A stretch of DNA of 36,088 bases from Rhodothermales bacterium (GTDB lineage: Bacteria > Bacteroidota > Rhodothermia > Rhodothermales > Bin80), in NCBI GenBank assembly GCA_012271205.1, contig JAAXGT010000128.1:1-36088 (forward strand). The letters run 5' to 3'. How positions within the stretch are numbered: the stretch's first letter is position 1; each line of letters starts with the position of its first letter. The notes below the pieces were generated by a model, which was not told the origin of the DNA, made no database searches, and saw only the letters and a program-made list of their open reading frames with translations. Positions 1-7,018 of this stretch are shown here, in pieces. The translations under genes and the position numbers were made by a program.

Positions 1-290
1 GAGGTGCTGAAGTTCCTGCGTGAGGTGGAAAAGGCGGTGCTTAAGAAGCAGGAGATCTCCCGCATCCTGAATAACTACGCACCCGGTCATGGGCTGGATC
101 GAGCGATAGAAGCGGATCTTCCTGCACTCCCTCCGACCAGTGCATCATGGCAGAACCGGGTCGAACGGTGCCCCAGGGACTATATTCAAACCTTCAACGA
201 ACCCCAGTCCCTGGTCTGGACAAAGCCGCGGATGAGATTCTCGAAAAAGTGGAACGAGCCTGCCAGGCGCTGGCCGCCGCTTCTGTATAA
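1..290 (+). pseudogene. IS630-family transposase, C-terminal remnant
   Basis: This is the C-terminal part of a DDE transposase of the IS630 family, cut by the window start. Recognisable pieces in order are a helix-rich stretch around LRNVEK-like sequence (LREVEKAVLKK), an ILNNYA segment matching the family's ILDNYA..HK motif that carries the second catalytic Asp, PTSASW followed by NRVER (the region with the catalytic Glu), and NEPQSLVWTK. The final segment, DKAADEILEKVERACQALA, is in another frame, so a frameshift lies near position 220. The Asp has become Asn in ILNNYA and the usual Leu after SASW is Gln. The gene cannot make an active enzyme. The stop at 288-290 is followed at once by the element's terminal repeat. 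Confidence 0.8.
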
Positions 291-305
291 TCACTATTAT
301 GTTCA

Positions 306-318
306 GGACACTACACTA
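306..318 (+). repeat. IS630-type right terminal inverted repeat plus TA target
   Basis: The sequence GGACACTACAC (306-316) is followed by TA, the target dinucleotide duplicated by IS630/mariner-type elements. It lies 15 bases after the transposase remnant's stop codon, where the right end should be. Its exact reverse complement occurs at 10332-10342, also beside TA, which supports reading both as ends of the same element family. Confidence 0.7.
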
Positions 319-366
319 GAGATAACCTGCGCACTCATCCATCGGCAGCAGGGTCGGGAATGGGCC

Positions 367-594
367 TCAGGCGGTGGGCTCAGCCTCGGCTGATTCCTCC
401 GCCGCGTCAGGGCTGCTGTCAAAGAGGTCGGCACACTCGGCACTGATGACATCCACTAGGCAACGCACAGCCCCTACTGCCGTATTGACGGTTTCTTGTG
501 CCAGAAACGCAGCCTTCTGATCGAGACCCAGTTGCGTGAAGGCCTCCCTGGCTTGCGTGAACGGGTCGTTTACGGGATCCTGATTGTCAGACAT
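367..594 (-). CDS. Small acidic conserved-type hypothetical protein
   Basis: A 75-residue soluble acidic protein I cannot assign to a named family. The N-terminus is SDNQDPVNDPF, the middle forms amphipathic helices (AREAFTQLGLDQKAAFLAQE), and the tail is a low-complexity Ala/Glu run (AAEESAEAEPTA). It has no signal peptide or membrane segment. It is transcribed divergently from rsgA across a gap of about 117 bp that must hold both promoters. It looks real rather than a shadow because no longer ORF competes on the other strand and the composition is protein-like. Function is unknown. Confidence 0.6.
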   Translation of the reverse strand: MSDNQDPVNDPFTQAREAFTQLGLDQKAAFLAQETVNTAVGAVRCLVDVISAECADLFDSSPDAAEESAEAEPTA

Positions 595-711
595 GGCGTC
601 TTTACTTTTCAGTCTTCACTTGGTCGTTCTCGTGATTCCTTGCCTAGCAATATGTAGACGAAGGCGAATTCAGCAAGTTTCACGCGTACCCCTCCAAAAG
701 CATCACCAAAG

Positions 712-1647
712 ATGACTACTGGAATCGTCATCCGGTCTACGGGAACATGGGTGGACGTTAAGGTAGGATCTGAAGTGGTTCGCTCCCGGGTACGCGGGCG
801 ACTGAGACTGGATCATAACAACGTGACCCAACCCGTAGCGGTTGGGGATGAGGTCAGTCTGCGCATGGATTCTGACGGCACGGGTCTTATTACTCACGTG
901 CACAGCCGTCGCAATTACTTGAGCCGAAGGGCCGCCGGCCGTTCAGTGGGCAAGGAGCAGATCCTGGCATCCAACATCGATATGGTATGGATTACTCAGT
1001 CTGCCAGATTGCCGAAGCCTAATCCCGGCCTGATTGATCGTGTGCTTGTGGCCGCCGAAGCACAGGAAATCCCTGCTGGTATTGTGTTCAATAAAATGGA
1101 CCTGGCTTACGGCAATACACTTGATCGCATTTGCTCCCTGCGAGATCGTTACACCCGACTCGGCTACAGGACGCTGCTTACCAGCGCACTTGTACTGGAA
1201 GGTGTGGACGATTTTCGCGCGGCGCTGGCCAGACATGTGAGCGTGCTTACCGGGCCCAGTGGTGTAGGTAAATCGTCCCTCCTGAATGCAGTGGATCCCG
1301 AACTGGCGCTTCGAACTGGCAAAGTCAGTCTTAAGACCCGGAAGGGCCGCCATACGACTGCATACGCTACCCTTTTATCGCTGGCTTCCGGGGGCAGTGT
1401 TGTTGATACGCCCGGCATCCGGGAATTTGGCGTCTTGGACATGGAACCTTGGGAATTGTCCCATCATTTTCCGGAGTTCTTGAGGCACATTTCCAAGTGC
1501 CGCTACACGGCGTGTACCCACGACCATGAACCGGACTGTGCTGTAAAGGACGCTGTAAACGGGCAGCACATTACCAAAGAGCGCTACTGCAGCTATTTGA
1601 ATATCCTGCATTCCGTCAGTAGCGGCATTGCGGACACCGGACGCTGA
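712..1647 (+). CDS. rsgA: Small ribosomal subunit biogenesis GTPase RsgA
   Basis: RsgA (YjeQ/EngC) is a circularly permuted GTPase that helps the 30S subunit mature late in assembly, with GTP hydrolysis stimulated by the subunit. The 311-residue length fits the family. An OB-fold occupies about residues 1-70. The permuted G motifs come in the order G4 NKMD (127-130), G1 GPSGVGKS (181-188) and G3 DTPG (232-235). A C-terminal zinc knuckle follows with Cys263, Cys268, His270 and Cys276. The start is the first ATG of the frame, preceded by only a weak purine stretch. The next gene begins two bases after the stop, so the two are probably co-transcribed. All key residues are present and the assignment is secure. 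Confidence 0.96.
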   Translation: MTTGIVIRSTGTWVDVKVGSEVVRSRVRGRLRLDHNNVTQPVAVGDEVSLRMDSDGTGLITHVHSRRNYLSRRAAGRSVGKEQILASNIDMVWITQSARLPKPNPGLIDRVLVAAEAQEIPAGIVFNKMDLAYGNTLDRICSLRDRYTRLGYRTLLTSALVLEGVDDFRAALARHVSVLTGPSGVGKSSLLNAVDPELALRTGKVSLKTRKGRHTTAYATLLSLASGGSVVDTPGIREFGVLDMEPWELSHHFPEFLRHISKCRYTACTHDHEPDCAVKDAVNGQHITKERYCSYLNILHSVSSGIADTGR

Positions 1648-1649
1648 TC

Positions 1650-3011
1650 ATGAAGCATGTAGCGGTCACACTGGCTCTGGTCTTCGCATTGCAGTTTACG
1701 GCCGCCGGCGCCCAGGAACGCATTGGGGCCATAGGGCCGTCCTTCGGGCATGCCATAGCGCTTGGATCGCAGACTTTGGCCGTCGGTGCTCCGGAACATG
1801 ACCAAGGTCGCGGAGGCTTTTGGATATATCGCAGATTGGACGCAGGGGGGTGGACCCTTGAACTCCAAGTGGATGGGTCCTTGGGCGACAGCTTGGGATA
1901 CAGTCTTGATCTTGACGGCTCACAGCTGTTGATCGGTGCCCCTGGTGGAGGCAGGGCCTGTATCTACTTGCGGGAGTCGGCCGGATGGAGGGAACAAGCC
2001 TGCCTGCAGGCTTCCGGTGTAAGATTCGGGGCTGCCGTCGCACTGAGAAACATCTTTGCTGTCGTGGGCAGCCCGGAATATGATCAGCGTCGCGGCCGCG
2101 TGGATATCTACACAAATGTTGGCCAAGACGTGTGGACGCACCATAGCATGCTGCCAGGTGAACAGCAAGAGGACACATTCGGGAGCGCCTTGGCTGTGAA
2201 TCTGGAGATGCTGCTTGTGGGCGCCCCGCGAGCTGATGAGCCGCGGGGACGCGATGCAGGACTCACTTATGCCTACCACCGTACGGGTGGATCGGACTGG
2301 GTACTGCAAGCCGTTTTGACAGCGGGGGACGCCGGATTTGACCAAGGCTTCGGCAACGCGGTGACCATCGAAGAAGCGCAACAAACAACGCACGCCCTTA
2401 TCGGAGCCGCTCGCGCCAAGCGTACTTACCTGTTCGTGCATAATCAGGACTTGTGGGAGCAGGCCGATTTCTTCACACCCGTGCCCGGCATGCCGTCCCA
2501 GGCCCCAGGCACGAGCGTCGCCTTGAGCGACGATATTGCTATTATCGGGTCCCCCTCCACGACTCCCGCCAAGCCGGGTGCGGCGTGGATCATGCAAATT
2601 GACACGACACGTATCTGGCAGCTAACTCATCATCTGGAAAATCATCCGGCATTCGGCACCAGTGTATCGGCTCACACAGGCCAGTTTGCAGTTGCCTCTC
2701 CGGGGGAAGGTATTTATGTGTATAGCCGCAGCCATGTCCTTGCGCGTGCACCAGCGCCCGAGGTTCCTATGTTCGGCGGCTATCCAAACCCATTTACGGA
2801 CCTGCTCACGATTACACTGGATGGAACCGCTCACTCTGTCATGCAGGTTACCATATACGATGCAGCCGGCCGCCAGATCGCCGTCCTGGACGCTCGCGGA
2901 CGCAGCTCGCTAAACTGGTCACCCGCGTACCTTACCCCGGGTTTTTATACGGCGATTGCCCGGAGTAGCACCGGTATGGACATGCGCCACTTTGTGCGTA
3001 TTGCACAGTAG
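1650..3011 (+). CDS. Secreted FG-GAP repeat protein with T9SS C-terminal sorting domain
   Basis: A 453-residue exported protein. Residues 1-21 are a Sec signal peptide (MKHVAVTLALVFALQFTAAG, then AQ). About residues 25-365 hold repeated beta-propeller-like units with the recurring pattern 'FG.A..L....L.VGAP..D..RG...IY', as in FG-GAP/integrin-type repeats (for example LLVGAPRADEPRGRDAG and AVVGSPEYDQRRG). From about residue 372 the sequence GGYPNPFTDLLTI opens a type A T9SS sorting domain, which continues with VTIYDAAGRQIAVLDARG and ends FVRIAQ. The family signal directs export by the type IX system and cell-surface anchoring. The ligand is unknown. It follows rsgA by two bases, probably an operon of convenience. 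Confidence 0.85.
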   Translation: MKHVAVTLALVFALQFTAAGAQERIGAIGPSFGHAIALGSQTLAVGAPEHDQGRGGFWIYRRLDAGGWTLELQVDGSLGDSLGYSLDLDGSQLLIGAPGGGRACIYLRESAGWREQACLQASGVRFGAAVALRNIFAVVGSPEYDQRRGRVDIYTNVGQDVWTHHSMLPGEQQEDTFGSALAVNLEMLLVGAPRADEPRGRDAGLTYAYHRTGGSDWVLQAVLTAGDAGFDQGFGNAVTIEEAQQTTHALIGAARAKRTYLFVHNQDLWEQADFFTPVPGMPSQAPGTSVALSDDIAIIGSPSTTPAKPGAAWIMQIDTTRIWQLTHHLENHPAFGTSVSAHTGQFAVASPGEGIYVYSRSHVLARAPAPEVPMFGGYPNPFTDLLTITLDGTAHSVMQVTIYDAAGRQIAVLDARGRSSLNWSPAYLTPGFYTAIARSSTGMDMRHFVRIAQ

Positions 3012-3135
3012 CTTTCAACGGCGTACTCGTTAACCATGATCGTCCAATGCTTCATTCCGGCTGGTGTAAATCACGCAGCTATGCCGATATGGCCCTCTCC
3101 GACATACCGGACCGAAACGCAGCAACAGGTCCCAA

Positions 3136-3252
3136 CTACCATCCCCATAACAGGTAGCACATCAGAATGACGAGAGCGACAAGCCACACGTTTACACCCA
3201 CGAGCAACCAAAAAACCGCCTTTGAGTTGCAAGCATCTTTGATCTCACTCAT
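3136..3252 (-). CDS. Putative 38-residue single-span membrane peptide
   Basis: A short ORF starting MSEIKDACNSK, then a strongly hydrophobic stretch (AVFWLLVGVNVWLVALVIL) and ending CYLLWGW. The prediction is a soluble N-terminal tail of about 11 residues and one transmembrane helix. An AAGGA Shine-Dalgarno-like sequence sits about 8 bases before the ATG, better than most starts in this window. It lies alone downstream of the degraded ORF chain at 3418-4569 on the same strand. It could be a small regulatory or toxin-like membrane peptide, but nothing in the sequence proves translation. I do not recognise a family. Confidence 0.4.
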   Translation of the reverse strand: MSEIKDACNSKAVFWLLVGVNVWLVALVILMCYLLWGW

Positions 3253-3382
3253 TGTCCTTAGTTCGGAATGTGAATGGCAACCTGCTACAACAATACTACA
3301 TCAGTTAGCTGAAGTTCACGGAGTTGGAGTTTGTGGTCTTCACATAAGGGCTAACAAAGAGCCGATCGCAATCCGGGACGAA

Positions 3383-3421
3383 CAGCCAGCGGAATATTTC
3401 GCTGGCTGAAGCAAGCTTCAG
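3383..3421. other. Two overlapping perfect hairpins (possible terminator or attenuator)
   Basis: A 9-bp stem (CAGCCAGCG at 3383-3391 with CGCTGGCTG at 3400-3408) overlaps a 7-bp stem with a 2-base loop (CTGAAGC 3406-3412, GCTTCAG 3415-3421). They share bases 3406-3408, so both full stems cannot form at once. The site is immediately 3' of the minus-strand degraded ORF ending at 3418. There is no T-tract on either strand, so it is not a standard intrinsic terminator. Confidence 0.4.
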
Positions 3422-3948
3422 GGACTCAGACGAGTGCAGGCCTTGTGTACGGAGCACGGGATTTCAGCGACTCCGCTGACGTATTGGCGAAGAAAGTACA
3501 AGGTGAAGTCGGGCGGTTCCGAATCATGAAGGATTTTTTGCTCAACAGATATTGTCCGCCACATAAAACGAATGGGTTTTCCATAAACAGGCCCACTTAC
3601 ATCCCCGGCATTTCTGTCCTCAATGTCCTCAAGTGAGCCAAGTTTGCTTGTTCAACATCCATCAACTAGTCGCCTGGATGCATGTGTGGGCTCCAGAGCC
3701 CCGCTATGGTCCTTCACATATAGCGCAATCTTCTCATATCCTGCTTCCAAGAGCCATCCTTGCAATCGCGTTAGCCAAGTGTCTCAAATGCGAGGACAAA
3801 TGCGCCCATTGTTTCTTCTGACCTGAATAAGCTCTCTTTCGGAATGTATCTCTGGACTCCTAAATGGTAAACCACCCCAAAACCAGCTGACCCGAATCTT
3901 GCCCGTAGGGTCCGGGGAGTAGTCTCCTATGTTAATATACTTGATCAT
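3418..3948 (-). pseudogene. Degraded small-protein gene resembling the DUF7689 family
   Basis: The frame beginning MIKYINIGDYSP is interrupted by TGA at 3786-3784 and 3654-3652 and ends at 3418. Pieces match a pattern I associate with DUF7689-type proteins. EETMGAF then VLAFETLG occurs in a shifted frame. Next come GYEKIALYV, PTHASR, and TSKLGSLEDIED directly after the second TGA. Family members usually read 'G.WTSKLG..EDI.H', so that TGA most simply replaces the Trp codon TGG. At least one frameshift and two stops make a functional product unlikely. The ATG overlaps the upstream ORF's stop as ATGA, a trace of translational coupling. The family's function is unknown to me. Confidence 0.55.
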
Positions 3949-4061
3949 GGGCTTGTTTCTCTTAGGAACTCGTCATGGTAATCCCCAAATCGGGCCAAGC
4001 TGAATCTGTAAATCAGATCATCGGCTATTAGCGATAGCCTAGTGCCTGGATTATCAATCAT
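3945..4061 (-). CDS. Small ORF in an ATGA-overlapping chain (38 residues)
   Basis: A 38-residue ORF, MIDNPGTRLSLIADD followed by LIYRFSLARFGDYHDEF and LRETSP. It starts inside the stop codon of the ORF at 4058-4234 and ends inside the start of the frame at 3948, in both cases through ATGA. It has no signal or membrane segment and I recognise no family. The double overlap argues that it belonged to a coupled operon, but given the decay on either side it may be a fragment of a once larger gene. Confidence 0.35.
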   Translation of the reverse strand: MIDNPGTRLSLIADDLIYRFSLARFGDYHDEFLRETSP

Positions 4062-4234
4062 CTGGACCGCGCGGGGCAATCGTTCCAAACAAAGAACTCC
4101 GTCCGTATCAACTCATCCCCGTAAGAGCAGATCTCGTCGTAAAGTTTGGATAGCCTTACCAGATGATGAGCAATCTCGAACTCAATGTCCTCAATCTCCT
4201 CTTCCAACTCCTGAATCCTCTTGATGTCACTCAT
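4058..4234 (-). CDS. Small coiled-coil hypothetical protein
   Basis: A 58-residue protein starting MSDIKRIQELEEEIEDIE, with heptad-like acidic helix spacing continuing through FEIAHHLVRLSKLYDEICS and a shorter C-terminus ending WNDCPARSR. The ATG at 4234 overlaps the stop of the upstream antitoxin-like frame as ATGA, and its own stop overlaps the next ATG in the same way. That arrangement and the uninterrupted frame favour a real gene, perhaps an accessory part of the neighbouring toxin-antitoxin-like remnant. An in-frame upstream start would add 11 residues but would lose the overlap. Function is not known. Confidence 0.5.
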   Translation of the reverse strand: MSDIKRIQELEEEIEDIEFEIAHHLVRLSKLYDEICSYGDELIRTEFFVWNDCPARSR

Positions 4235-4569
4235 ACTTGAAAAACCTCGTCTTCGGCTTTTATCCAACTCTCCACGTCTTCCTTCGTCGGAGGATGCTCA
4301 AAGGCCATCAGATTGGTCAAAACCTGCTCAACCGAAATCTCCCAAGGTCGGTGCGAAAAAGGCCATATCGGGGCTCCCGCCATCCAAAGAATCGTCTTGA
4401 CCTCAGCCAGCAGCGCGTCGGCAAGAATTGGGCTCCTAGTTTATCTCGGTGGACCAATTTCCGCGACGACCCGGCCCCTGTCGGTCACCAGAACGGTTTC
4501 GCCCGAGGACGCCAGACGCACGTACTCGCTCAAACGGTTATTGAGCACCTTTATGTCAACCGATCTCAT
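4231..4569 (-). pseudogene. Antitoxin remnant: Phd/YefM-like start joined to DUF433-like tail
   Basis: The frame starts MRSVDIKVLNNRLSEYVRLA, then SSGETVLVTDRGRVVAEI, the classic Phd/YefM antitoxin fold that binds its own promoter and neutralises a partner toxin. A TAA at 4443-4441 interrupts it after GPPR. The same frame then continues TRSPILADALLAEV, which is still Phd-like. It next passes into ILWMAGAPI then ISVEQVLTNLMA and KEDVESWIKAEDE, resembling DUF433 antitoxins ('GG.PI..GTRI.VE..L'), though the GTR motif is lost. It is therefore either a fused or chimeric antitoxin or two eroded genes. No intact toxin gene is adjacent. The stop overlaps the next ATG. Confidence 0.6.
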
Positions 4570-4618
4570 GGATCATAAAGTAGCAACTAGTAGCCACGTT
4601 GCCAATCCGCGCCTGTGT

Positions 4619-4639
4619 TACACCGTCATTTCCGGTGTA
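4619..4639. repeat. Short inverted repeat near integrase remnant
   Basis: TACACCG (4619-4625) and CGGTGTA (4633-4639) form a perfect 7-bp stem around a 7-base loop. It lies between the antitoxin remnant and the integrase scrap, so it might be an operator or part of an old attachment site. Nothing further supports either. Confidence 0.3.
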
Positions 4640-4852
4640 GCAGGTCATCCTCCATACTATAGAACCGGACTTTTCGCGCACGCTGCGGGTCTCTTGGAAC
4701 GAGGGCCCTTGCCTTCCAGTGTGATAACGTCCTTTATAACACTTTAACAGGGAGGCCTCGCGACCCAAGGCGCCGACGAGATTCTCTGACCGACGACCAT
4801 AGAGCACCGAACGAATCCTTCTCCTGCCTCCCTGTTCACGCCGAGGCCCCAA

Positions 4853-5020
4853 GCTGCCAAGCGCGTGCTGGAGTTCTTCACCGCCTAGATCAACAACGAC
4901 CACACGCGCAAATCCTGCCTGAACGTCGCCTGCCGCTTCGCCACGCGGTGCGATGCACACGGCATTGGCCAACTCGCGCCGTCGAGCCCTTTCATGTCGC
5001 CGCCTTCATTTGCCCACCAG
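4853..5020 (+). pseudogene. Tyrosine recombinase (phage integrase) N-terminal remnant
   Basis: Only the N-terminal SAM-like core-binding domain can be traced. The pieces are AAKRVLEFFTA, a TAG at 4886-4888, INNDHTRKSCLNVACRFATR, CDAHGIGQLA, then after a frameshift near 4978 VEPFHVAAFI. This matches the usual pattern 'FF..I.N.HTR.AYL.A..RF..WC...GI..L..V.PFHVAAYI'. No catalytic R-H-R-Y domain was found downstream; the following 300 bases show no recognisable continuation. It is a dead remnant of a mobile element or phage. Confidence 0.65.
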
Positions 5021-5380
5021 GAAGGTTACAGGGGCGTGCGCCCGCAGCTTCATGCAGGGCAACAGCGTCTGCCGTGATTTCAGCCCACTCAGGAAGTTAT
5101 CAACTGCCCTGCTGTAAGCCTGAAGATTGTTTAATGCCGGCGGGAAGTACGGAGAGTCGTCCGCAACCACCAATGCCATGTCGCGCGGGTCATGTGCACA
5201 GATCCCGAGCCATTTTTCTCGGTAAGCACTCTAAGGCAGCACTGCTCATTTTGCCGTGCATTGGCTATCACGCCAACGCAACATCTTACCAAGCGCACGT
5301 CAAAAACCTACGTATGAGACCACCTTTACTGGTATGAACGCTGATTACCGCCGCCAGACACCCCAGCCGGAAGCTCGAAT

Positions 5381-5870
5381 ATGAACGCCGAAACCACCAC
5401 TGAAGCCCAAGCCATCGCCGCCGAAGCCGCATGGGAACAACCGGAAGCCGTGGGAAGGGCAGGCTACTACCTGCACCTCGCCGTGCAGGAGCGCGCGGAA
5501 GCGGCTTGCCGATGCTGCCGCCACCCATGACGCCGCCAAGGCCGAAACGGGCTTTCAGGGAGACCCTTTCGGGGGCTCAGGTCCCACAACGGATGGGGCT
5601 ACAACCGGTCCAACTACGCCAGCATCGGGGGCACGGTGACTGCCCGCGCGCTTGTCCCCTCCGCACCGCCGACGAATCCACCCGGAGCTCCGGATCGGTC
5701 GGGGCCGCCGTGTCCATGGCGTCATGCGGGGCCAGTCTCGTAGCCATGCAGCAAGCCGGGGAGCTTCAACTGAAAATGCGTGGCTCGAGCACTGGCGTTT
5801 CCGAGACATACCCCGCCACTGGCTCCTGCCTTGGATCCAAGATCCGTGTTTACGGCCTAGAGTTAAGTGT
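5381..5870 (+). other. Degraded coding-like segment of unknown origin
   Basis: The segment opens with a 49-codon ORF at 5381-5530 (MNAETTTEAQAIAAEAAWEQ, then PEAVGRAGYYLHLAVQERAE) that stops abruptly. Protein-like pieces follow in other frames, for example GWGYNRSNYASIGGTVTARA near 5595-5650 and ENAWLEHWRFRDIPRHWLLP near 5780. Composition is GC-rich and coding-like, and the frame changes suggest a decayed gene or two. I do not recognise the family. It ends about where the alr gene begins on the other strand. Confidence 0.3.
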
Positions 5871-5872
5871 CT

Positions 5873-7018
5873 TCAAATCACTACACGCCTCAAACCCGGT
5901 GAAAGCCTGGCCAAAATCACATGTGCGCTTGTGTTGCACAGTCTGGCGATGCTGGAAATGGAATTAACCGCATCAGGTTCAGAACTGATTACTGTCACTT
6001 CCTTTTCTGGAGCAGCATAGGGTGCCTGGCTCACGTCGATCATAGTCGCATTCATGCACACGCGTCCCACAATCGGACAGGACACGCCGTCAATGGTGAA
6101 GGCGCCACGATTGGAAAGGCGCACATCCACGCACGAGTTGTACCCGGTCGGTACCATGGCAAGCTTGACATCGTCCGGTGCCGTCCAAGTCAGCCCGTAT
6201 CCTACTTCTACACCCTTGGCTATAGCCCGCCTGATCCCCACGTGACTATGCACAGACAGGGCCGGACGCAATGCCAGGGCGCGATCAGATCGGGTATCGA
6301 TGCCATACAGACCGAGGCCGATGCGGGCTACGTTGGCTCTCATACGCGCGCTTAGTCTTGTACCAGCCGTATTTGACAGGTGGAGATACCGGGCTTTGCC
6401 GCTTATAATGGACGCGATTTCATTCCACCGGTCAATCTGTTTGCAGGTAAAGCTGTCGTCCTCATTTATTGCGTCCGCCAGATGTGAGCATGCGCCCCCC
6501 AGCATAAGGTGGCCGGACTGTGCGATCAGCGCCAGTGATTGATTCAGCTCAGTTGGCTCAATACCGTGGCGACCCAGTCCCGTGTTGACCTTCAGGTGTA
6601 TCCGACACGGACGTTCTGCGCCGGCAGCCAGCGCATCAAGCTGCGTCAAAGAACCGACCATAAAGGCCACGCGTCGCAAGCGGCTATGCAGGATGTTGTC
6701 TGTGACCGTGTATCCCATAACAACCAGTGGCGTTTGAATACCTTCGTTTCGCAAGATGAGAGCTTCATGGTAGCCGTCGACCACCATGAAGGGGCACTGC
6801 GCAGCGTCAAGCACACGGGCCACCTGTATAAGCCCGTGGCCGTAGGCATTACTCTTGAGTACGGGAGCTACGGCTTGTGGCGCACATAGAGATTGAAAGG
6901 CTTTCAGGTTATGTAACAGGCACTCCCGCCTGATCCGTATTTCTACCTGCCGCTTGTACGCATACCGGCGGGCCCGAAACTGTCGATAAACCGACCGAAC
7001 CCTTGTACTTAGGGGCAT
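5873..7018 (-). CDS. alr: Alanine racemase
   Basis: A PLP enzyme converting L-alanine to D-alanine for peptidoglycan, in the cytoplasm. At 381 residues it has the usual length. The PLP lysine is Lys55 in VLKSNAYGHG. The N-terminal TIM barrel carries VNTGLGRHGI and the RIGLGLYGI strand that helps bind cofactor phosphate. The C-terminal beta domain has VGYGLTW, where the second catalytic base Tyr lies, and GRVCMNATMIDVS. The start ATG shares its A with the stop of topA (TGATG), so the two are co-transcribed and probably coupled. About 20 extra basic residues precede the family's normal start (VEIRIRR), so Met1 may not be the true start. No defects were seen. Confidence 0.95.
   Translation of the reverse strand: MPLSTRVRSVYRQFRARRYAYKRQVEIRIRRECLLHNLKAFQSLCAPQAVAPVLKSNAYGHGLIQVARVLDAAQCPFMVVDGYHEALILRNEGIQTPLVVMGYTVTDNILHSRLRRVAFMVGSLTQLDALAAGAERPCRIHLKVNTGLGRHGIEPTELNQSLALIAQSGHLMLGGACSHLADAINEDDSFTCKQIDRWNEIASIISGKARYLHLSNTAGTRLSARMRANVARIGLGLYGIDTRSDRALALRPALSVHSHVGIRRAIAKGVEVGYGLTWTAPDDVKLAMVPTGYNSCVDVRLSNRGAFTIDGVSCPIVGRVCMNATMIDVSQAPYAAPEKEVTVISSEPDAVNSISSIARLCNTSAHVILARLSPGLRRVVI

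Noticed and set aside
3418-3948. Recoding of TGA as Trp (alternative genetic code)
   Set aside because: TGA is used as the normal stop by rsgA, topA, sufC and others here, and the same gene also carries a frameshift, so decay is simpler.
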